A stretch of DNA of 5,304 nt from DASPKO01 sp035628055 (lineage in GTDB: Bacteria; Planctomycetota; Phycisphaerae; Phycisphaerales; UBA1924), in assembly GCA_035628055.1 (NCBI GenBank), contig DASPKO010000030.1, positions 1-5,304 on the forward strand. Direction: 5' to 3'. The translations under genes were made by a program, and so were the position numbers. Positions 1 to 5,304 of this stretch are shown here, piece after piece. The notes below the pieces were generated by a model, which was not told the DNA's origin, did not search any database, and saw only the letters and a program-made list of their open reading frames with translations. Position 1 is the stretch's first letter. Every line of letters begins with the position of its first letter.

Positions 1-2288
1 TCTCTGATGCGGTCCCCCTCGTGAACCCGCGCACCGGGAAGGACGGGACGTTCATCGGCTACGGGGTGATGCCCGAGCTCGAATACGCCCAGCGCAGCCA
101 GCTCATGGAATCGGGCCGATCGGTCGTGGCCCCCGGCGAGATCGTGCTCGACACCGTCGCGGCGGAGGTGCTCGCGGCCCGGGTGGGAGACGTGCTGGAC
201 GTCCGCCACTTCGGCCCGCCCGAGCGGGTGCGGGTGGTGGGGATCGCCCGCCAGCCGGCGCTGGGGGTCCTGGGCAAGGCCGAAACGTTCCTGCACATCG
301 ACGACCTGCGCCGCTTTTCGGGCCTCCCGGGGAGCGTGAGCGAGGTCGATATCCTGCTCGAGCCGGGAGCCGATCCGGAGGCGGTCGTCGGCGCCCGGTC
401 CGCCGGCCTGCCCAGGGGCGTGGTGCTGCGGGTCTCGAGCAAGATCACCAGCGGCCTGGACAAGAACCTGCGCTCCAGCCAGATCGGGCTGGTGATCGCC
501 TCGACACTCTCGTTCCTGGCGGCCGCGTTCATCATCATGACGGGCATGACCACGGCGGTGACGGAGCGCCAGCGCGAGCTGGCGATCCTTCGGTGCCTCG
601 GGGCGCGGCGGAGGCAGCTCGCGGCCTCGCAGCTCTGGACGGGGGCCATGACCGGGGCGCTGGGCGCGAGCCTGGGGGCACCCCTGGGCGTGCTGGGCGC
701 GTACGTGCTGGTCAGGTCGTTCCCCGACGTGCTCCCGGGGGGCTTTGCGATGTCGTGGCTCGGCCTGGCGCTCGCCGTGGCGGGCGCGGTCGCGGCCGGG
801 CTAATCGGCGCCGCGTGGCCCGCGGTGCGCGCGGCGCGCACCAGCCCGCTGGCGGCCCTGGCCGCGCGGGCCCACCCGCCGCGCGGCCGCGTCGTCCTGG
901 CGTGCCTGCTGGCCGGCCTGTGCCTGGTGCTCGTGCACGTGCTGGTGATGACCGTTCCCCAGGACGGGAACGTGATCTTCTGGGCCGACGTCTCTCTCGG
1001 GCTCCCGTGCCTGTTCTCGGGCTATTTCCTGCTCAGCGTCCCGGTGATGGTCGGCGTCACCTGGCTGGCCGGCCCGGCGGTCGGGCGCGCCCTGGGGCTC
1101 CCGCCCACGCTGCTCACGGCGAGCGTGCGGGCGACACCCTTCCGGCACGGGTTCACCGCCGGGGCGATGATGCTGGGCCTGGCGATCCTGCTGGCGATCT
1201 GGACCAACGGCCGGGCGGTAGAGCGGGACTGGCTGGGAGCGCTCGAGTTTCCCGACGCGTTCGTGAGCGGGCGGAACCTGCGCGAGGAGACGCAGCAGCA
1301 GATCGAGCGGGTCCCGGGCGTCACGGGGACCTGCGCCGTGACGCTCCAGAACCTGCGCACCACGGCCTTCGGCATCCGGGCGCTCCAGGAATACCAGACC
1401 ACGTTCGTCGCCTTCGAGCCGGACGAGTTCTTCGCCATGACGCGCCTGACCTGGGTCCGGGGCGACCTGGAATCGGCGCGCCGGCGGCTGCACCAGGGGG
1501 GCGCCGTGCTCGTGGCGCGGGAGTTCCTGGTCTCCAAGGGGCTGGGCGTCGGCGACCGGATCACGCTCGGCTACGAGGGGAAGGAGTACCAGTTCGAGAT
1601 CGCCGGCGTGGTCGCCTCTCCGGGCCTGGACGTGGCCGCGAAGTTCTTCGACATCGGGGACCAGTACGTCGACCAGGCCGTCAACGCCGTCTTCGGGACG
1701 CGCCGCGACCTGAAGGAGCGCTTCGGCAACACCGCGATCAACCTGATCCAGATCGCCATCGATCCCGGCGCCGACGACCAGGAGGTGATGCGCCAGGTTC
1801 GCCGGCTTGTGGGCGTGGGGGTCATCAGCGCCGGGAGCGGGCGACAGATCAAGCAGGAACTCTCCGCGCTGCTCGAGGGATCGCTGCTGGTCTCGTCGAT
1901 CATCGCCGTCTCGGCCATGCTGGTCGCCTGCTTCGGCGTGGCGAACCTGATCGTCGCCGGCGTGCAGGCCCGGACGTTCGAGTTCGGCGTGCTGCGCGCC
2001 CTGGGCGCCCACCGGGGGCAGGTCGCGCGCCTGGTGCTGGGAGAGGCGATCCTGATCGGGCTGTGCGCCTGCCTGTTGGGGAGCGTGATGGGCGTGCACG
2101 CGAGCTGGGGGGGCCAGCGCATGTACGCCGTGCTCATCGGGCTCTCCCTGAGCGTGCGCGTGCCCTGGGGCGCCCTCGGGGCCGGGTGCGCCGCCGTGAT
2201 GCTCATCACGGTGCTGGCGGCGGCGCCGGCGGCGGTGCGGCTGGCCGGGCGCCGGCCTCGGGAGCTGCTGGCGCAGGTGCGCGGATGA
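1..2288 (+). CDS. ABC transporter permease, duplicated FtsX / MacB-type (5' partial)
   Basis: This is the membrane subunit of a type VII (MacB/LolCDE/YbbAP-like) ABC transporter, a class that uses ATP hydrolysis in the cytoplasm to drive work on lipids, lipoproteins or peptides outside the membrane. The frame is open to the left edge, so the first helix and part of the first extracytoplasmic domain are missing. The GTG at 21 is probably internal, because codons before it already read as domain sequence. Counting from that GTG: extracytoplasmic domain to about 150; helices near 155-178, 205-231 and 245-266; two linker helices near 289-310 and 328-350; a helix near 377-394; second extracytoplasmic domain about 397-615; helices near 620-648, 672-694 and 716-737. 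FtsX signatures are TERQRELAILRCLGARRRQL (181-200) and FEFGVLRALGAHRGQ (653-667). With the missing helix this gives ten, the usual YbbP-like layout. Substrate is unknown. The ATPase gene probably lies upstream (inference). Confidence 0.9.
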   Translation, partial: SDAVPLVNPRTGKDGTFIGYGVMPELEYAQRSQLMESGRSVVAPGEIVLDTVAAEVLAARVGDVLDVRHFGPPERVRVVGIARQPALGVLGKAETFLHIDDLRRFSGLPGSVSEVDILLEPGADPEAVVGARSAGLPRGVVLRVSSKITSGLDKNLRSSQIGLVIASTLSFLAAAFIIMTGMTTAVTERQRELAILRCLGARRRQLAASQLWTGAMTGALGASLGAPLGVLGAYVLVRSFPDVLPGGFAMSWLGLALAVAGAVAAGLIGAAWPAVRAARTSPLAALAARAHPPRGRVVLACLLAGLCLVLVHVLVMTVPQDGNVIFWADVSLGLPCLFSGYFLLSVPVMVGVTWLAGPAVGRALGLPPTLLTASVRATPFRHGFTAGAMMLGLAILLAIWTNGRAVERDWLGALEFPDAFVSGRNLREETQQQIERVPGVTGTCAVTLQNLRTTAFGIRALQEYQTTFVAFEPDEFFAMTRLTWVRGDLESARRRLHQGGAVLVAREFLVSKGLGVGDRITLGYEGKEYQFEIAGVVASPGLDVAAKFFDIGDQYVDQAVNAVFGTRRDLKERFGNTAINLIQIAIDPGADDQEVMRQVRRLVGVGVISAGSGRQIKQELSALLEGSLLVSSIIAVSAMLVACFGVANLIVAGVQARTFEFGVLRALGAHRGQVARLVLGEAILIGLCACLLGSVMGVHASWGGQRMYAVLIGLSLSVRVPWGALGAGCAAVMLITVLAAAPAAVRLAGRRPRELLAQVRG

Positions 2289-3124
2289 CCAGGAGAGACC
2301 GGCGAACCGAGGGACTCGTGGCACGCCTGGAGGCGGCCCGCGCGGCGGCTCGCGCGGCGGATCAGATCGCGCGGCGCTGGTTCGCGGCGCCCGCGCTGGC
2401 GGTGCGCGACAAGGCCGACGGCAGCCCGGTGACGGGGGCGGACCTGGAGATCGAGTCCGCCCTGCGCCGGGCCCTGCTGGGCGCCTTCCCGGACGACGCG
2501 TTCCTGGGTGAGGAGCACGGGGCCAGCGCCGGGGCGTCGGGCTATCGCTGGATCGTCGATCCCATCGACGGCACGCAGTCGTTCGTGCGCCGCGTCCCCC
2601 TGTTCGGCACGCTGATCGGCCTCGAGCACGCCGGGCGGTGCGTGGCCGGGGTCATCGCGATGCCCGCGCTCGGCGAGACGGTCTGGGCGGGCGAGGGCCT
2701 GGGTTGCTGGCACGAGACCGGCGCCGGCGAGGCCACGCCCGCGCGGGTCTCGGGCGCGCGCGATCCGCGCACGGCGCTGCTGTGCGTCACGTCGCTCGAC
2801 TCCTTCGCGCGCGCCGGCCGCCGCGGGCTGCACGACCGGCTCCAACGGGCCGTCGGCGTGACGCGCGGCTGGAGCGACTGCTACGGGGCCGTGCTGCTGG
2901 CGACCGGGCGCATCGACGCGCTCGCCGAGCCGTTGGTTCACCCGTGGGACGTCGCGGCGCTCTACCCGATCATCCGCGAGGCGGGGGGCGTCGCGAGCGA
3001 CCTGCGGGGAGAAGAGCGGATCGACTCGGGCACGCTGCTGGGCGCCTCGAGCCCGGAGCTGCACCGGGCGCTCCTCCGGGTGGTCGCCGCGGATGCCGCC
3101 GAGAGCTCGCGCGGTCCCGAGTAG
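2285..3124 (+). CDS. hisN: Inositol monophosphatase-family phosphatase, probable histidinol-phosphatase HisN
   Basis: A 279-residue cytoplasmic, Mg-dependent phosphatase of the inositol monophosphatase superfamily. HisN members hydrolyse L-histidinol phosphate to L-histidinol, the penultimate step of histidine synthesis. Visible motifs: KADGSPVTGAD (43-53), typical of HisN-like proteins; GEE (75-77); the metal-binding DPIDGT (92-97); GWSDCYG (195-201); and the second metal motif WDVAALYPIIREAGG (221-235). By family homology the metal ligands are E76, D92, D95 and D222, and all are present. The stretch VPLFGTLIGLE (104-114) also fits HisN better than classical inositol monophosphatase. Start: ATG at 2285 overlaps the permease stop as ATGA, so translation is probably coupled. 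The same frame is open far upstream, but only inside the permease gene. Length is slightly above the usual ~260. Inositol-1-phosphatase or 3'(2'),5'-bisphosphate nucleotidase activity remains possible, and no other histidine gene is nearby. Confidence 0.88.
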   Translation: MTRRDRRTEGLVARLEAARAAARAADQIARRWFAAPALAVRDKADGSPVTGADLEIESALRRALLGAFPDDAFLGEEHGASAGASGYRWIVDPIDGTQSFVRRVPLFGTLIGLEHAGRCVAGVIAMPALGETVWAGEGLGCWHETGAGEATPARVSGARDPRTALLCVTSLDSFARAGRRGLHDRLQRAVGVTRGWSDCYGAVLLATGRIDALAEPLVHPWDVAALYPIIREAGGVASDLRGEERIDSGTLLGASSPELHRALLRVVAADAAESSRGPE

Positions 3125-3154
3125 CGCCGCGGTCAGCCGGGTTCCAGCGCGGCG
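3125..3154. terminator. Possible hairpin between convergent genes
   Basis: Seven bases at 3125-3131 (CGCCGCG) are perfectly complementary to 3148-3154 (CGCGGCG), with a 16-base loop. The stem starts directly after the hisN-like stop codon and runs into the 3' end of the HIT gene, so it could slow transcription from either side. There is no T-run on either strand, and such stems arise easily by chance in DNA this GC-rich. This is a weak call. Confidence 0.2.
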
Positions 3155-3552
3155 GCGATGGCGCGGGCCAGTTCGGCCCCGGCCTCCGGGTCGAGCTTGC
3201 CGGCGGCCCAGCGGATGCCCAGCCCGTCCGACCCGAGCCTCGGAATGATGTGGAAGTGCACGTGGTCGACCGCCTGGTGGGCGGCGGCCCCGTTGTTCTG
3301 AAGCACGTTGTACGCCACCGCGCCCGTCGCCTTCATCACCGCGCGGCAGAGCGCGGGCAACACCCGGCCGAGTGCGGCGGCCGACTCGGCGGAGAGCCGG
3401 TCGAGCGTCGCCGCGGGCTCCTTGGGGATCACCAGGGTGTGCCCGCGGGCCAGCGGCCCCACGTCGAGAAACGCGAGCACCTGCCCGTCCTCATAGACCT
3501 TGTGGCACGGGACCTCGCCGCGGATGATCCTGCTGAAGATGGTCTCGGGCAT
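3133..3552 (-). CDS. HIT family protein (histidine triad nucleotide hydrolase)
   Basis: A complete 139-residue HIT protein, close to the usual bacterial length. HIT enzymes are small, usually dimeric, cytoplasmic hydrolases or transferases acting on nucleotide phosphoramidates or dinucleoside polyphosphates through a covalent nucleotidyl-histidine intermediate. The N-terminal half has the expected IFSRIIRGEVP (5-15), EDGQVLAFLD (21-30) and GHTLVIPK (37-44). YNVLQNNG (81-88) precedes the triad HVHFHIIP (97-104). The triad is H97, H99 and H101, with H99 the expected nucleophile by homology. A further H92 lies just upstream. Start: the ATG at 3552 gives the standard MPETIFSRII opening and has GAAGAG six bases upstream. 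It is the third minus-strand gene, 70 bases after nnrD, and may belong to the same transcript. It converges on the hisN-like gene with an 8-base gap. The sequence does not fix the natural substrate. Confidence 0.93.
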   Translation of the reverse strand: MPETIFSRIIRGEVPCHKVYEDGQVLAFLDVGPLARGHTLVIPKEPAATLDRLSAESAAALGRVLPALCRAVMKATGAVAYNVLQNNGAAAHQAVDHVHFHIIPRLGSDGLGIRWAAGKLDPEAGAELARAIAAALEPG

Positions 3553-3558
3553 GGGTGT

Positions 3559-3564
3559 CTCTTC
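3559..3564 (-). promoter_or_regulatory. Ribosome binding site of the HIT gene
   Basis: On the minus strand GAAGAG sits six bases before the ATG at 3552. It resembles the Shine-Dalgarno consensus and is the only purine-rich tract in an otherwise C/G-dominated leader. It supports the chosen start. The HIT gene therefore appears to have its own ribosome entry, unlike the two genes upstream, which overlap. Confidence 0.45.
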
Positions 3565-3574
3565 GTTGTACCGA

Positions 3575-3619
3575 CGGGCCCGAACCCGGGCCCGCCGCGG
3601 GACGGGCCTCGGCCCGCGG
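3575..3619 (-). other. Two adjacent GC-rich hairpins between nnrD and the HIT gene
   Basis: The 70-base gap after the nnrD stop holds two inverted repeats side by side. The one nearer nnrD pairs 3595-3601 with 3613-3619 (CCGCGGG/CCCGCGG, 7 bp); an alternative inner stem pairs 3603-3608 with 3611-3616. The second pairs 3575-3581 with 3588-3594 (CGGGCCC/GGGCCCG, 7 bp) around a 6-base loop. Neither is followed by a T-run on the minus strand, so a classical intrinsic terminator is not supported. They could reduce read-through, mark an RNA processing site, or reflect base composition only. Confidence 0.3.
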
Positions 3620-3622
3620 GGC

Positions 3623-4600
3623 TTAGGGGCGCGCCTCCGCGCGCATCCGGCCGATCGCCTCGGGGACGAGATCGGCCAGTTCCTCGGGGAGCATGCCGCC
3701 CTCGGACTGGCGGCGCTGGGACCAGATCTCGGCGGCGGCGGCGTGGATGTGCACGCCCAGCCGCGCCAGGTCGAACAGTTCGAGCGTGCCGGGGGCCGGG
3801 CCCGTGGCGGGGCGGGCGAGCCGGGCGAGCAGCGCGGCCTGGCCGTGCGGGGCGAACTGGGCGATGAGCCCGGCGATGAGGCCGGTGAGCACGTCGCCGG
3901 TGCCGCCTGTCGCGAGCACGGGCGACTCGGCGGGGCAGGTCCAGGTCCGCCGCCCGTCGCTGACGACGGTGCCGGCGCCCTTGAGGACCACGACGCAGGC
4001 CAAGCGCTGGGCGAGCGACTCGGCGGCCTGCGCCCGCGAGGAGGCCAGGCCCAGGTGATCGCGGAGTCCCATCCCCTCGCAGAGCACGCGGAACTCTCCG
4101 GGGTGCGGCGTGAGCACCGCCTCGGCCTTGAGATCGCGGGTGAGCTGCGGGGTCTGGGCCAGGGCCCGGATGCCGTCGGCGTCGATGACCACGGGCACGT
4201 CCTCCTGCCCGATCGCGCGCACGGTCGCCGCGCGCGGGCCGTCGCCCTCGCCCAGACCGGGGCCGACCGCCAGGCAGCGGCAGGAGCGTGCGGCCTCGTC
4301 GATCGCCTCGGCGGCGAGGTGCGGGATCATGGCGCCCGTGGCGGTGACGTAGAGCGCCCGGCCGGTGGCGGCGGGGACGAGCCCGAGGACCCCGTCCAGG
4401 ATCGGCTCGGGCGCGAGCACCCGCGCCAGACCGGCCCCGGCGCGCAGGGCCGCGCGGGCCGCGAGCGCCGGGGCCCCGAGCATCCGGCTCTCGGGGAGCG
4501 CGCACCCCCCGACGATCGCCACGGTTCCGAACGTCCCTTTGTGCCCGAGAGGATCGCGTGGCGGGAGGGGCGGCAGGCCGGTGGCATCCGGCCGGCTCAT
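3623..4600 (-). CDS. nnrD: ADP/ATP-dependent NAD(P)H-hydrate dehydratase, stand-alone
   Basis: A 325-residue ribokinase-fold enzyme of the YjeF C-terminal / CARKD family. It repairs damaged cofactors by dehydrating S-NADHX and S-NADPHX back to NADH and NADPH, coupled to ADP or ATP hydrolysis, in the cytoplasm. Visible motifs: GHKGTFGTVAIVGG (19-32), the AARAALRAGAGL helix (47-58), GPGLG (113-117), DADG (140-143), TPHPGEF (164-170), KGAGT (207-211) and TGGTGDVLTG (231-240), with D236 the likely catalytic base. Start: ATG at 4600 overlaps the upstream membrane gene's stop as ATGA and places GHKGTFG at the usual distance. Larger open frames further upstream run through that gene. The NnrE epimerase domain often fused at the N-terminus is absent. 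About 22-25 extra residues (roughly 250-275) lie between the GTGD helix and the final VHIHAAAAE helix compared with E. coli Nnr as I recall it. Hydroxymethylpyrimidine or sugar kinases share the fold but fit the motifs less well. Confidence 0.92.
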   Translation of the reverse strand: MSRPDATGLPPLPPRDPLGHKGTFGTVAIVGGCALPESRMLGAPALAARAALRAGAGLARVLAPEPILDGVLGLVPAATGRALYVTATGAMIPHLAAEAIDEAARSCRCLAVGPGLGEGDGPRAATVRAIGQEDVPVVIDADGIRALAQTPQLTRDLKAEAVLTPHPGEFRVLCEGMGLRDHLGLASSRAQAAESLAQRLACVVVLKGAGTVVSDGRRTWTCPAESPVLATGGTGDVLTGLIAGLIAQFAPHGQAALLARLARPATGPAPGTLELFDLARLGVHIHAAAAEIWSQRRQSEGGMLPEELADLVPEAIGRMRAEARP

Positions 4601-5304
4601 GCGGCCAGCCCCACGTCCGCGAGCCGCACGGTCAGCGGGCGGCGCAGCGTCGCGCCCGCCGAGGCGGCGAAGGCCCAGGCCCCGAGCAGCTCGAGCGCCT
4701 CCTCGATTCCCTGAAGGTGCTCCTCGTGCATGAACCCCGGGTGGCGCAGGAGGTCGTCCGACAGGTAGCCGCCGGCGAGCAGGGCGCACGCCAAAAGGAA
4801 GAGCACCGTGGGCGGATCGCAGCGCCGCGCCAGCGCCAACCCCGGGGCACGCACCAGCAGGGGCGGGAGCGCGAGCAACCCGACGAGGGCGAGCGCGACC
4901 ATCCCCCATAGGAGCTTGGGCCCCAGCGGCGCCCCCGCGTCGAGCCACCAGTCGGCGCGGAAGCGGACCCCCCACCGGCCCCAGCGGCCCATCGCCTCGG
5001 GGTTGATGCGCTCGTGCAGGTCCAGTTCCCGGGCGGTCGCCAGCCAGGCCAGCGTGTGGATCCAGAGGGCGTCGAGCCGGTCGCGCCGCGTCGGGCTACG
5101 CGCCAGCGCCAACCCAGAGGCCAGCACCGCCAGCACCCACGCCGCAAACTCACCCCACTCGACAGGCCCGCCCTCGGCGTGGACCTCCTTGGGCACCGGT
5201 GCGGCGAGGTACGCCACCGCGACCAGCGCCAGAAGCACCGCGGCACCGCCGAGCGCCCGCGCGATCCAGGCGCAGCGATGCCGCCGAGAATCGGGGTTTT
5301 CGGG
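4597..5304 (-). CDS. Uncharacterised multi-pass membrane protein (5' partial)
   Basis: I do not recognise a named family. The frame is open to the right edge and gives 235 visible residues. A GTG at 5238 could serve as a start, but it would cut the first hydrophobic helix in half. The 22 codons before it encode an arginine-rich lead-in and the beginning of that helix, so the true start is probably just outside. Counting from the GTG, hydrophobic segments lie near -9 to 12, 27-46, 54-70, 106-124, 143-161 and 180-197, suggesting six membrane passes. Polar clusters sit at helix ends: EGGPVEW (22-28), ARELDLHERI (69-78), a lysine at 108, SDDLLRH (160-166) and EEHLQGIEEALE (172-183). I recall uncharacterised bacterial membrane proteins with this same order of polar motifs, but none of known function. 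The stop overlaps the nnrD start by 4 bases, implying a shared operon. The coupling does not prove a role in cofactor repair. Confidence 0.75.
   Translation of the reverse strand, partial: PENPDSRRHRCAWIARALGGAAVLLALVAVAYLAAPVPKEVHAEGGPVEWGEFAAWVLAVLASGLALARSPTRRDRLDALWIHTLAWLATARELDLHERINPEAMGRWGRWGVRFRADWWLDAGAPLGPKLLWGMVALALVGLLALPPLLVRAPGLALARRCDPPTVLFLLACALLAGGYLSDDLLRHPGFMHEEHLQGIEEALELLGAWAFAASAGATLRRPLTVRLADVGLAA
4826..4842. repeat. 17-bp direct repeat, copy 1
   Basis: CGCGCCAGCGCCAACCC here is identical to 5099-5115. The copies are 273 bases (91 codons) apart and in the same frame. On the minus strand both encode GLALAR, at residues 133-138 (this copy) and 42-47 of the membrane protein. 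Confidence 0.6.
5099..5115. repeat. 17-bp direct repeat, copy 2
   Basis: Identical to 4826-4842. It encodes GLALAR at the end of the second predicted helix of the membrane protein. It may be a trace of an internal duplication or shared codon choice for the same short peptide. Confidence 0.6.

Noticed and set aside
2107..2113. Run of seven G as a possible frameshift site in the permease
   Set aside because: The frame is the same FtsX domain before and after the run and continues to the expected C-terminus, so neither a break nor programmed slippage is needed.
593..2284. Upstream extension of the hisN frame into the permease gene
   Set aside because: The upstream part is Arg/Gly/Pro-rich out-of-frame translation of the permease. 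Phosphatase homology begins only after the ATG at 2285, which overlaps the permease stop.
801..2324. Long open frame of 507 codons on the minus strand opposite the permease
   Set aside because: It is rich in Arg, Pro, His, Gln and Ala with no recognisable domain, and lies opposite a gene with clear FtsX motifs. It is the typical antisense shadow of GC-rich coding DNA.
1571..3064. Long open frame of 497 codons on the minus strand across the permease/hisN junction
   Set aside because: Low-complexity Arg/Pro/Ala composition, no domain, and it crosses two well-supported genes on the other strand.
3565..3594. Possible promoter for the HIT gene (TACAAC as a -10 at 3570-3565 on the minus strand)
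   Set aside because: The expected -35 position falls in GGGCCC-rich hairpin sequence with no resemblance to a sigma-70 -35 element.
2638..3867. 409-codon plus-strand frame spanning hisN, HIT and nnrD
   Set aside because: It crosses three real genes in wrong frames and shows only arginine-rich low-complexity sequence.
3500..4714. 404-codon plus-strand frame opposite nnrD
   Set aside because: It is the antisense of nnrD, whose TGGTGD, GPGLG and GHKGTFG motifs are unambiguous on the minus strand. No domain is visible in the plus-strand translation.
4601..4975. N-terminal extension of nnrD in its own frame
   Set aside because: The extra residues are low-complexity, overlap the in-frame membrane protein, and precede the normal family N-terminus. 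The ATG at 4600 forms an ATGA junction.
4632..5246. 204-codon minus-strand frame overlapping the membrane protein
   Set aside because: It is rich in Trp, Arg, Ser and Cys with no coherent hydrophobic segments. The overlapping frame gives a sensible multi-helix protein.

Overview
This is a very GC-rich bacterial window, clearly above 65% G+C by eye, with codon third positions almost all G or C. It is densely coding: five protein genes fill nearly all of it. I see no tRNA, rRNA, CRISPR array, insertion sequence or phage gene. The mix of genes suggests a didermic or atypical high-GC bacterium: a 10-helix FtsX/MacB-type permease, a HisN-type phosphatase, a HIT protein, and a stand-alone NnrD-type dehydratase opening with a PPLPPRD..GHKGTFG stretch. 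The style of NnrD and HIT reminds me of Planctomycetota, especially Phycisphaerae. This is an impression from remembered relatives, not a computed placement.

Left half, plus strand (1-3124): the 3' part of a large ABC-transporter permease with two FtsX domains and two extracytoplasmic domains. It overlaps by 4 bases (ATGA) with an inositol-monophosphatase-superfamily gene most like histidinol-phosphatase HisN. The permease is cut by the left edge, and its ATPase partner is not in the window.

Right half, minus strand (5304-3133), in order of transcription: an uncharacterised, probably six-helix membrane protein cut by the right edge; an ADP/ATP-dependent NAD(P)H-hydrate dehydratase (NnrD) overlapping it by 4 bases (ATGA); a 70-base gap with two adjacent GC-rich inverted repeats; and a HIT-family nucleotide hydrolase. 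The two gene sets converge with only 8 bases between the hisN-like and HIT stop codons.

Functionally this looks like ordinary chromosomal housekeeping: envelope transport, phosphate-ester hydrolysis, repair of hydrated NAD(P)H and nucleotide hydrolysis. I found no convincing new system. The item most worth a second look is the unknown membrane protein coupled to nnrD, with polar clusters at its helix ends and a possible internal duplication.
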